Translations under genes and position numbers: made by a program
In this document: positions 55,401-63,445 of the stretch, piece after piece
Layout of the letters: each line of letters begins with the position of its first letter
How positions within the stretch are numbered: position 1 is the first letter of the stretch
The notes under the pieces: model-generated
Database searches by the model: none
Told to the model about the DNA's origin: nothing
The model's input: only the letters and a program-made list of their open reading frames with translations
Assembly: GCF_003574425.1 (NCBI RefSeq)
Contig: NZ_QLIU01000017.1
Location: forward strand, 1-64,000
Direction of reading: 5' to 3'
Length of the DNA stretch: 64,000 bases
DNA from: Cysteiniphilum halobium
GTDB lineage: Bacteria; Pseudomonadota; Gammaproteobacteria; Francisellales; Francisellaceae

Positions 55401-58400
55401 GCCATATATAGGTAAAAGTAGTTTGACTGCTTTATCATTCAATATGAAATTAGCAAAATCATCAAATGGGAATGCGTACCCTATATCATCTACATGCCAA
55501 GTATCTCCCACGACCATAACATTATCATTATTTTTGAGTTGCCCTTTAAGGTAGTTTAGAATTTGGTTCTCACTAGCCCATGTATCAGGTAATGCTAAAC
55601 TGCTTAATTTGTTTAACTCACCCTGTAGTTGAAAATAATAATGGTCGGGGTATTTGTCTTCTTTGTTTTCATTTTTCTGCATAGAGTCTAAAATTGCTTT
55701 TTGCTCTTTACGATCAACTCCGTCAAGCTTTATGCCATCGTTTTTCTTACTTTCAATATGAAATTTTTGCTGCATACTGGGTTTATTTTTCTCTGCAGCC
55801 ATCCAATTCATTCCTAATTTTTGACGGTTCCCATCATTATAAAAATAAATTTCATTACCCAGCAAATTTTTATATGTAATATAAGTGCCTTTATAAGTAG
55901 ATTGTGTTAGTTCTTTGCTTGATTCATACATAAATCCTAAAGAAAGTAAATATGCGTTAATCTCACTATTACTTAACCATATTGTTGGCTGTGAGGCATA
56001 ATCATAATATTGCTGAGCATTGCTTTTGGGAGGTAATTGATGGTCTACTAATATTATGTCAATATTAACATCAAATGTATTGCATAATTGGCAAACTGAT
56101 TTTAGCGTATCTTCAGACAAATTATCCCAACTATTGACATTTTTAACTATATCATTTAAAGCATTTAAACTTTCTCTAGTTTCTTCATTATTATCTTGAT
56201 TAGTTAAATTTTTATCTATATATGCAGATATTACATGTTTAAAAATATCCAAATTATTTGCGCCAAATATATTTTTATAACAATTAATTACTTGATCTAA
56301 ATCAAATTTTGATGGATCAATTATCATTTTATATAATGAAATAAATTGTTTTGTCGTGCTACATATATCATGCCTTAGACTCTGTATGTTAATATCATCG
56401 ATCTTGCCAATATCATGATTTATAATAGCTAAAGCATCTCTTGTTGCATATACCGCACAATCCCCACCATGTTTGTTATCAATAATTGTAAATTCATCAC
56501 CTTTTTTGTTGCTTCCTTTTACATTATTTAAGTCTTGATAACCTTTATTATCACCATGAGTCATCTCAGGGTAATTTCCATAACTCCCCCCGCTTTCCCA
56601 GTCTATTTTAAGGTCAGCTTCTATTTTGCCACGATTGATTTCAAAAGATTCAGCCAAGCTATTAAGGTTTATTTCTTTTATAGGTGCAATTTCTTTTAGC
56701 AAACTTGTCGTTTGCTCAATTATATAATTGAGCAAATCTGAGTCTTTTTCCATCATTGAAGACAAATAGTCATTACAATTACTAAGTAACTCATCTAAGC
56801 GAAGAAATAAAGGGTTTAATTTACCATTAATTTCATATTGCTTAAGCTTCGGATTTTTACTTTTAAAGCTATTGCGAACATTATCTTTTAAATTAACATC
56901 ACCAAACAGATTACCAATAGTCTTTATAACTTCTTCTGAGTTAAATTCCACATTCTTTTGATCAATAATATCTTGCAAAGTCTGTATAACCCTCTCATCC
57001 ACCTGCTGATCGACGTGGTGGTTTAGGTAGAGGGTGGCTAGGTGTTTTAATAGTTGAGATTTCGTGTTTTTTCCAATGTGTTTATTAATAGTTATGGTCA
57101 TACGTTCTATGAGTTTGTCTACACCAGAAGTTTCAAGATCAGTTATACGTTTTTTTATTTCTTGGAAATTACCATCTTCAGTTTCATTCCAATTATCTGG
57201 AATAAATTTATTATCCTTAGCTTTCAAGTAAGAAATAATTTCCTCTACTTGTTTAGGTGTCCATTTATCTGGAGTAGAATTATAAGGGTTAGGTGCTACT
57301 GGGGGTTTGGGGTGGAATAATTTGTTAAATTCTTTTCTTGCAACTTCTAACTTATCCTCTATCTGATAATTATTTTTAATAATATTTTTTTTAACCAAAC
57401 TATAATGATTAATTTTTATGTCATTAGAGCGTATTAAATCCTTCTGTTTATTGATTTTAACATTAAATGTATTGATATCGTTTTCTTTAGATTTTATAAG
57501 AGTATCGAGCTGATTAAGCTTGCCTTTCTCTTCCTTTTCCTTTTTATCTATTTTTATCTTTTTTAATACTTCTTCTACTGAAGGTTTATTATGTTGATAT
57601 TTAGATTTTGTTATGTTGGTCGCATTTTTCTTCTCATTTACGGTGTGTGTTTCGCTTCGTACATTTTGAAGATTTTTTTTCTCAATTTTTAATTTTTCAA
57701 GCTCTGATTTATCATTTTCCAACTCTTTTGAAAGTATGACTTTATATTTTATCTCTCGTTGAACTTCTGGTGTTTTTTGCAACGACTTTAGATATGAATA
57801 CCATATAACTTTTGCAGCAACATCTTTATTTGATTGATTATCTTTATTTATTTTATTAGCTATATTTCTTTGTTGCTCAATAAACCAATCAATTGGGTTT
57901 TTCCATGAATTTATTTTATCATCATAGGTTCTTTTTATATTTTCAAGTATACTTATACCTTGCTCTATAACGTTATTGTTTTCAGTATTATCGTTTATTT
58001 TTTCTATTTTACATTGAAAATTTTCTAAAAGTTTATTATCAAAACCATAGTCATTACTAATTTTTTCTTTAACAAATTTTAACATCATTTCTTTCGCAGT
58101 TTTCGCACTTATGAGATAGTTAGCCAATTCTTTATTATTGTAATTACCTTTGCCCTCTATTCTTTCACAAGTCTTTTGTGATGATGTGAAAAATTCTTGA
58201 AAATCTTGGTTTTTCCCATGAAATTTATAATTTTTTACAAAATCTATTTCTTTAACACTAGATTTAATATATTCAAGTTTTTCTCCACTAAAACTTTCTA
58301 ATTCACCAGACTTAATTTTCTCAGATAAATTTTTCCACAAACGTAAATTTTCTTTTTGTTTGTTTATTTCATCAATTTTAATCGGATAATCTGCAATATC

Positions 58401-60464
58401 ATTATTTTGACTAACAAAAAATGTTATTTCTTCAGGAACATAAAACCCTCTTGAATTGAAATTTTTCCCTTCTCCTAAACTGGAAACATAATTATTTTCC
58501 CATTTATTTAGATAAGCTTGCCATTCATCTATACTTTTATCACTAAACACATTAGCAGCATAAACTTTTTTATTTATCACTAAGTTTGAAATCTTATATT
58601 CTGGATTATTTCTATGTAGCCATTCTAAAAAATCACTAACCTTCTTATTGCTCCTATTGTAACTTACGCTATCTTGCTTATAGTGAGTTATTTTTGATAA
58701 CAAATCTTTTAGAATATTTTTATCATCTTCATTGTAATGGCTATAGCGTTTGTATTGAAATTTGATTGACGATTGAGTCCGAGGGTTGTCGTGGTCAATT
58801 ATGAAATCTTGAAAAAGAGGATTATCCCCTGATCTTTTATTATACTCAGGCTTTTCTGTAAAAACAAAATACTTACCTATTCCTTGCTCAGCTTGATCTC
58901 CTTTTGATAATAATGGATTTATCAATTCCTGAATTTTATTAAAAATAAAATACCAATTATGGGTCAATAAATCAGTGCATCTCTCACATGAATCTCTCGT
59001 AGAATACATGTGCAAATCAAAGCGTTCAATAGATACATCGTATGGGTTTATCTGCCCAAGTTTATCCCTAATTATTTGGATTAAGCGGCTTCCATCCTGT
59101 TTAACAAATAAATCATCAATTAAAGCCATAAAAAATATTTTTTCTGAATGGTAGGTATTATCCATGATTTCTCTGCATTTAGTTTCTGATTTTTCCACCT
59201 GTTCCTTATCTGTTGAACTATGCTTTTCTATCGATTTTTCGACATTGTTCTTATTTCTTTGGATATTTGAACTAATATATTCATCAGCTAACTCCCTTCC
59301 TTTTATACTTACATCACTTGCAACAATCAAACCATTTCCTAAATTAACAGGAAAAGAAATATTAAATTTATTTTGACCAATTGAGTACACTAGATCAGCA
59401 TAAACCAAAAGCACATTAGTTGCTTCCAGATTATCTTTATTGTTTGTTGTATCTAATTTTTTCTTATTTTGATCTCTTATTGCAATTTCCGTTAAATCAT
59501 TGCGCAGTAAATAATCTTTTGCTATATTATTGCGTACATATTCCAATTTTATAAGATAATGTTTGATAATCTCTTTGGCTTTAACATTGCCAGTTTGCCC
59601 TGTAATAATCTGCAAATCTTTTAACAATGTTGAGCTGGAAGCTTTTTGCTCTTTACTTTGCAATGAATCTTTTGTGTTTATCAATTTAAGTTTTTTATCT
59701 TCTTCTATTGTTTTTTCTAAAACATCAACCAATTGTGATTGTATTTCTTTATCATTAATAGTACCTGAAAGAAAATTTAGAACTAATTTTCGAAATTCAA
59801 GATCATAAATGCTCTTATAATTTTGATTACAGGAATCATAGAGGTCTTTTAAGAATTTCTCTCCATAGTAGTACAAGATATCATAAATATTGTCAGTTAA
59901 CTCTTCTTTGCAAAAATAATGTTTATGTAATGACTCCTCTGCTGATTGAGCTACATTTTTGATAGTTCCTTTTTTAAAACTGGAGGTGTTATCATTTTGT
60001 TTTTTTGTTTTAGAAATTGTGCTTTTATCATTCTTTCCTTTAGCATTAGCTGATGTCATTCCCTTTTCTTCTCTATTCCCTCCATTTTCTTCCATCATCA
60101 TATTGTTAATGGGGATATTTTTTTCTTTTTCAGGCGTATTACTTTTTGTTGAGGATAATTTAACTTCTTTTGGACTAACGGTTGATATCAAATATTCATT
60201 ATCTGATTCACTTTCTGAGCCATGTAAGATCGCTTCATTAATGTCTGCTTTTATTTCTTCAGAATCTATAGAATCAAAACTTTTCTTTGAATTCTTTGTA
60301 AATAATAAAGGTTTTGTATCTGATTCTTTGCTGCTAAATGAATTTCCATTTTGGTTATTTAAATATTTGAGTTTTTGACGATTAAGAACGTTGTCAAAGA
60401 ATTTCGTTTGATTAACTTTAGACTTATTTTTTAGCTGACCAACTTTGCCTCTACTTAGCTTCAT
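52458..60464 (-). CDS. Giant multidomain protein, candidate type I secreted effector with clan-CE protease-like and deaminase-like sites
   Basis: 2668 residues, first gene of the secretion operon, with GAGGTGA 5 bases before ATG 60464. Sites seen: HSE at 439-441 and C493-x2-C496 (deaminase-like HxE/CxxC); a charged coiled-coil about 950-1110; GGDCAVYA with C1336; a first protease-like triad H1691 (GWSHFF), N1711 (FFNP), Q1795 and C1801 (QKSANDCGY), with the Ulp1 spacing of six between Q and C; a second set H2123 (FDHAVL), D2143 (VIDP), Q2180 and C2187 (DTCADM). H and D/N are 20 apart in both sets. Three repeats of (Y)xxTGxxFDS lie near 2292, 2439 and 2515, and the tail is glycine/aspartate-rich. 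No signal peptide. The fold assignments are by motif only, and the whole protein resembles no single family I know. Confidence 0.8.
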   Translation of the reverse strand: MKLSRGKVGQLKNKSKVNQTKFFDNVLNRQKLKYLNNQNGNSFSSKESDTKPLLFTKNSKKSFDSIDSEEIKADINEAILHGSESESDNEYLISTVSPKEVKLSSTKSNTPEKEKNIPINNMMMEENGGNREEKGMTSANAKGKNDKSTISKTKKQNDNTSSFKKGTIKNVAQSAEESLHKHYFCKEELTDNIYDILYYYGEKFLKDLYDSCNQNYKSIYDLEFRKLVLNFLSGTINDKEIQSQLVDVLEKTIEEDKKLKLINTKDSLQSKEQKASSSTLLKDLQIITGQTGNVKAKEIIKHYLIKLEYVRNNIAKDYLLRNDLTEIAIRDQNKKKLDTTNNKDNLEATNVLLVYADLVYSIGQNKFNISFPVNLGNGLIVASDVSIKGRELADEYISSNIQRNKNNVEKSIEKHSSTDKEQVEKSETKCREIMDNTYHSEKIFFMALIDDLFVKQDGSRLIQIIRDKLGQINPYDVSIERFDLHMYSTRDSCERCTDLLTHNWYFIFNKIQELINPLLSKGDQAEQGIGKYFVFTEKPEYNKRSGDNPLFQDFIIDHDNPRTQSSIKFQYKRYSHYNEDDKNILKDLLSKITHYKQDSVSYNRSNKKVSDFLEWLHRNNPEYKISNLVINKKVYAANVFSDKSIDEWQAYLNKWENNYVSSLGEGKNFNSRGFYVPEEITFFVSQNNDIADYPIKIDEINKQKENLRLWKNLSEKIKSGELESFSGEKLEYIKSSVKEIDFVKNYKFHGKNQDFQEFFTSSQKTCERIEGKGNYNNKELANYLISAKTAKEMMLKFVKEKISNDYGFDNKLLENFQCKIEKINDNTENNNVIEQGISILENIKRTYDDKINSWKNPIDWFIEQQRNIANKINKDNQSNKDVAAKVIWYSYLKSLQKTPEVQREIKYKVILSKELENDKSELEKLKIEKKNLQNVRSETHTVNEKKNATNITKSKYQHNKPSVEEVLKKIKIDKKEKEEKGKLNQLDTLIKSKENDINTFNVKINKQKDLIRSNDIKINHYSLVKKNIIKNNYQIEDKLEVARKEFNKLFHPKPPVAPNPYNSTPDKWTPKQVEEIISYLKAKDNKFIPDNWNETEDGNFQEIKKRITDLETSGVDKLIERMTITINKHIGKNTKSQLLKHLATLYLNHHVDQQVDERVIQTLQDIIDQKNVEFNSEEVIKTIGNLFGDVNLKDNVRNSFKSKNPKLKQYEINGKLNPLFLRLDELLSNCNDYLSSMMEKDSDLLNYIIEQTTSLLKEIAPIKEINLNSLAESFEINRGKIEADLKIDWESGGSYGNYPEMTHGDNKGYQDLNNVKGSNKKGDEFTIIDNKHGGDCAVYATRDALAIINHDIGKIDDINIQSLRHDICSTTKQFISLYKMIIDPSKFDLDQVINCYKNIFGANNLDIFKHVISAYIDKNLTNQDNNEETRESLNALNDIVKNVNSWDNLSEDTLKSVCQLCNTFDVNIDIILVDHQLPPKSNAQQYYDYASQPTIWLSNSEINAYLLSLGFMYESSKELTQSTYKGTYITYKNLLGNEIYFYNDGNRQKLGMNWMAAEKNKPSMQQKFHIESKKNDGIKLDGVDRKEQKAILDSMQKNENKEDKYPDHYYFQLQGELNKLSSLALPDTWASENQILNYLKGQLKNNDNVMVVGDTWHVDDIGYAFPFDDFANFILNDKAVKLLLPIYGWSHFFGMMFEKNKSEQIDLYFFNPTAKDVESDESKRVKDDAWEINAKKHIQQISETQTNSYSYNSLMISAESKELENSHTVNTDTITKIKRKKINFGEFKDLSCNQQKSANDCGYIVGQSLYDLAVSEEHKMSIGDHHTKDNNVSLIAKIRHNFTNKDIVGEGNAYDVLLNHYCSSFAKAFFYDKKFHVYVLEKLTLKDQTCNILSHIAKSYKQSLYTKHNIDYFEDEPLYKLSKNINILDCISDGLSNAFKENKIEIGVIQKLMNDLIDVKPDPKDESNTHVTISLKDDKANIVSDELYSKVYGVIEEKEKSNDNQFEVNIDEYNDQENNEYDDGSVPEDNNPDSEKKQGKKKGTTELYEGMSDQEIENNLKSMLQAYGQLKHKVHKNLYVEDKVLDTKKLAINIHHWLETLSSEDGLKTYRAITSLAGKEFDHAVLIKAIKAEDQSLEIKVIDPLPEENEMFKQQADDLMIDLSKQFGNKNLQYIYSGRQCKDSDTCADMNLIMIQEFLEASNNTDKKHIDTVSIDDSIDSLSTTDNSIVSDNKINIENNNPADTTSGETSLKSDNLPVLWSSPTLVINDPIAFDLNPVLRPQAEYYLQTGTIFDSFRAAVNNGQISILPSNNSGNNFLSSVINRENNQNIEADNNSKDDKDNNLNKSCVVTDENKHQTIDLANCLIDPEFNQKVDIQAIIDRIEAEKNEQAKAKTTQPESVKVAVHITTPYGIPFVALDEQGEKLKAQLEHYALTGQKFDSSAQALEEGYRVEIEILPQEDQQQEEKAIVKAGVDEEDTVLNHLTEITPVTDHWEDPVITTQREYRDETGIAFDSLQRHEHGNVMVSVDDQIAQRNEQLEAQDALSSALTYISRIGADVVTGLTIISNFMGKQIREVNMLSMIHLLKNREIKVYDDHANDNASGLSGFGGHGDGDSGNNDNNLTNFTPDLEGNVPSPDVLQAVSFINQLENGKINEDDMVIHYHASV

Positions 60465-60935
60465 AATATCACCTCATCAAACCTATTAGCTCTATCTAAA
60501 ATGTAATCCGTTATAACTTAACCATGTACTATGCTCAATATATGCTTCTTTTTGCCATACTGCCATTTCAGCATCATCAGCGTCAGCGTAACTCCACCCA
60601 TACCAAACAAATACTTGCTTTGCTTAGTAGAGTTAACTGAGATCCACTTCTTAATGTTTGAAAACATGATACTTTGCTTAAATTATAATATTAAGTTAAG
60701 AACCAGCTATACGCTCAATTTAAAATGTAGTCAATGAGTCAAGTGTTTGAATTTGTAACCTATTGTATTTACAAGTCTATATTCTTAATATATCCAGCCA
60801 ACAAAGAGCTTTAAATCTTCTCCTTAAAGACACCCTAACTTAATATCAAGAAGCTATTGATATATTTGTTAAATTCAAGTTGGTATTTACTTTGATTGTC
60901 ACTTGATGTGCAACATTATAAATTTCAATCAAACA
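60465..60935 (+). other. Non-coding stretch upstream of the secretion operon
   Basis: About 470 bases, AT-rich. A 68-codon frame (60531-60737) has no good ribosome site and I do not support it. The operon promoter, reading to the left, must lie in this part or the next; no clear -35/-10 pair was pinned down. Confidence 0.35.
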
Positions 60936-61016
60936 TCATGTCTTCAATATTTTATATACACTATCCCAGCAAATTCCTAACTCACTGACGATTTTTGTAA
61001 CACCTATGCCTTGCTT
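60936..61016 (-). pseudogene. Relic of a second resolvase C-terminus
   Basis: In the minus strand, overlapping the end of the intact resolvase in another frame, KQGIGVTKIVSELGICWDS and then VYKILKT before a stop read as the helix-turn-helix end of a serine resolvase. It has no start or catalytic domain. It probably remains from recombination between two resolvase genes or from a frameshifted end. Confidence 0.55.
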
Positions 61017-61621
61017 AAATCCTTAACATTCAACAAATAATCATACGCTCCTTTCATGATTGTATAATAAGTACGCCTTGAAATTTTAAACTCGCTTATT
61101 GTATCAGACACGGCTATGCCATTATCCTTATTCTCTTTAACACCAATCACGATATCAGCAGTCACCTTAAAGGGTCTGCCAAACTTGACCCCTTTTTGTT
61201 GTGCTTTTTTAATACCATCAATTTGCCTTTCCTTGCGTAAGTCATTTTCAAATTCGGCAAAAGATGACACCATATTAAAAGTAAGCTTGCCTAATGCTGC
61301 GGTTGTGTCAATTTTTTGATCTAACACAACTAAATTGACATTTTTCTCTTTCAGTTTTTGTACAATTGTATTCAAATGTAGAACTGACCTTGCCATACGG
61401 TCTAGTTTAGTAATCACCAAAGTATCACCTTTGCGTACATAATGTAGACACTCAATTAATTGAGGTCTATTTTGCTCAAGTCCACTGACTTTTTCAGAAT
61501 AGATAAAATGACAACCTGCTTTTCTGAGTTTATCCGTCTGAACATCTAAAGATTGACCACTTGAAGACACTCTCGCATAACCAACTTTTTGACTTGGGTG
61601 TTGTTCACTCATTTTGTGCAA
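61004..61621 (-). CDS. Serine recombinase (resolvase/invertase family)
   Basis: A 205-residue site-specific recombinase. YARVSSSGQS near residue 16 contains the catalytic serine, RPQLIECLHYVRKGDTLVITKLDRMARS is the usual core, with DRMARS the diagnostic motif, and GKLTFNMVSSFAEFENDLRKER the long helix. A C-terminal helix-turn-helix lies near residues 165-190 (GIAVSDTISEFKISRRT). Such enzymes resolve plasmid multimers or cointegrates. A likely target site could be in the non-coding DNA to its right (hairpins 61891-61948). Confidence 0.92.
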   Translation of the reverse strand: MHKMSEQHPSQKVGYARVSSSGQSLDVQTDKLRKAGCHFIYSEKVSGLEQNRPQLIECLHYVRKGDTLVITKLDRMARSVLHLNTIVQKLKEKNVNLVVLDQKIDTTAALGKLTFNMVSSFAEFENDLRKERQIDGIKKAQQKGVKFGRPFKVTADIVIGVKENKDNGIAVSDTISEFKISRRTYYTIMKGAYDYLLNVKDLSKA

Positions 61622-62137
61622 TATTATTTTGAGTCTTATTGCAGTTAATTATATACTACTTTTTTACACTACTCAAATCCGCATAGATACATTCATGGAA
61701 AATAGCGCAATAATGTATACTTTTTTGCATTCATTGAAATTGGAAGATTTTTTACAGAATTATTAGTATTGTTTATAATTAGCTTGATTGCACTCTACTT
61801 GTTAGCGCGAAATAATCTCAAATATCCACCTTTTGCAGCAATGCTATAAAAAAGAATATTTCTTCAACAAAAATGTTGTCACACATAACAACAACTGATA
61901 TTATTTCCAAGAGTTGTTGGCTATCTTGTCTACCCCGACACAAGATGGCGCTGAAATTCCTCCACCTTCCCTAGAAAATGGATTTAACACATCGGCACGG
62001 ACGACAACTCATCAAGTTTGAACATCTTCCGATTGGAAATAAGAAAATCATAAACCGATGTTGCATTTGAATCAAGTTCTTTTTAGAAATTTTTTAAAAA
62101 ATATAGGAGTGAGCATGAATTAATGTTGTATCAATCG
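61622..62137 (+). other. Non-coding stretch with two hairpins between resolvase and parA side
   Basis: About 515 bases. CAACAACT (61891-61898) pairs exactly with AGTTGTTG (61914-61921), and ATCTTGT (61925-61931) pairs exactly with ACAAGAT (61942-61948). These could be recombination (res) or partition sites. A plus-strand frame ending near 61850 encodes one membrane segment (LLVLFIISLIALYLLA) without a start codon, perhaps a gene remnant. Confidence 0.45.
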
Positions 62138-62365
62138 TTATTGGTTATGCACACCCTTTTCATCAATACTATCAATCCTTCGCACCAATTCCTTAACGGC
62201 AATTCTGACTATTGCTGTATTACCTGATTGTTTTGCTTGTCGATAGCATCTTGCTATTACTTCAATCAAACCAGTATCAGATAAAATTTGTTCGCTGCCT
62301 ACACGATCGAGCAACAATTGGTAATCACGCTCACGTTTTGTTTTCATTCTTTGGGTGCGTTTCAA
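62138..62365 (-). CDS. Small protein of unknown function (75 residues)
   Basis: A basic, helical protein with EQILSDTGLIEVIARCYRQAKQSG then AIVRIAVKELVRRIDSI. It starts at ATG 62365. It is divergent from parA with about 110 bases between, a likely shared control region. No family was recognised; a regulator of partition genes is one possibility, by position only. Confidence 0.5.
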   Translation of the reverse strand: MKRTQRMKTKRERDYQLLLDRVGSEQILSDTGLIEVIARCYRQAKQSGNTAIVRIAVKELVRRIDSIDEKGVHNQ

Positions 62366-62476
62366 AATAAAATAGGTTTATGAAAAAAATTATTTATTTT
62401 TGATATCAACAACCTTTACAAACAAAAAAACATGGTTTATGATTTTGTAAAATGGAATTGTAATTTGTAAACTGAG

Positions 62477-63430
62477 ATGAGTATAGAAGCCAAAATATCA
62501 ATATCAGAAATAGCCGATTTTTTAAATGTAACTAATCAGGCAGTACACAAACGAGTTAAAAGCAAAGGAATAGAGCCTAACAAAACTCAAAATAAACATT
62601 ATTTTACACATGATAAAATCCGAAAGCTATTAGAGCCTAAGTGCAATCAATTTGTATTATCAACTGCTGTGGTTAAAGGTGGTGTTGGTAAGACAACCAT
62701 AGCTGAATCTATAGCTATAAGAATGTCACTGTATGGTTTAAAAGTTTTAGTTATTGATTTAGACCAACAGGCAAACTTAACTAAAGGTTTTCAAGTTGAT
62801 GAAATAGCTAGAACTACTCCAGTAATGATAGATGTAATATCAAAAGCAGCAGAGCCTCAAGATTCAATTGTTACTGTCACTGATGGTATTGATATGATTC
62901 CTAGTAGATTAGATAATGTGACGCTTGATAGCTACATGATGATTAACCGTATAAATCCTATTAACGTATTTAAAAGGCTATATGGAAATCTACTAACAAA
63001 ATATGATGTTATTATTTTTGATTGTCCACCAACACTTGGAACTCTAGTTTGCTCTGCAATGTCTTTTTCTGATCTAGTAATAGCCCCTTTAAATCCTGAT
63101 ATTTATTCTTACGAGGGAATAGAAATAATGGAAAAAGAAGTTAATGAGATAAAAACTGAGTTCGCCATTGATATAAGTTGGAGAATACTTCTCAATAAAT
63201 TTGATTCTCGCACAATCTTATCAACTGATTATATTACTCAATTAATCAAGGATAAAAAATACTCACAAAAACTTTTAAAAAGTGTTATCAGAACAAGTCA
63301 GGAGTTTCCTAATACTAAAAATAAAGGTAAATCACTTTTTGATAATTTCAGAAAATCTACAGCAAAAGAAGACATTGATTGTTTGGTTAAAGAATTAATG
63401 AACGATTATATAAAAGTATCATTTTCTTAA
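62477..63430 (+). CDS. parA: ParA-type partition ATPase
   Basis: Moves plasmid copies apart at cell division. Residues 5-50 are a helix-turn-helix-like region (ISEIADFLNVTNQAVHKRV), as in the type Ia ParA proteins that also repress their operon. The deviant Walker A is VKGGVGKTT (about 65-73), followed by VIDLDQQANLT and the switch VIIFDCPPTLG. 317 residues is standard. The next gene begins 16 bases after it, in the usual parB/adaptor position, so together they form the partition operon. Confidence 0.93.
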   Translation: MSIEAKISISEIADFLNVTNQAVHKRVKSKGIEPNKTQNKHYFTHDKIRKLLEPKCNQFVLSTAVVKGGVGKTTIAESIAIRMSLYGLKVLVIDLDQQANLTKGFQVDEIARTTPVMIDVISKAAEPQDSIVTVTDGIDMIPSRLDNVTLDSYMMINRINPINVFKRLYGNLLTKYDVIIFDCPPTLGTLVCSAMSFSDLVIAPLNPDIYSYEGIEIMEKEVNEIKTEFAIDISWRILLNKFDSRTILSTDYITQLIKDKKYSQKLLKSVIRTSQEFPNTKNKGKSLFDNFRKSTAKEDIDCLVKELMNDYIKVSFS

Positions 63431-63445
63431 TTAAAGGTATGAGCA

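Noticed and set aside
60531-60737. 68-codon frame upstream of the secretion operon
   Set aside because: No ribosome site and an unconvincing product.
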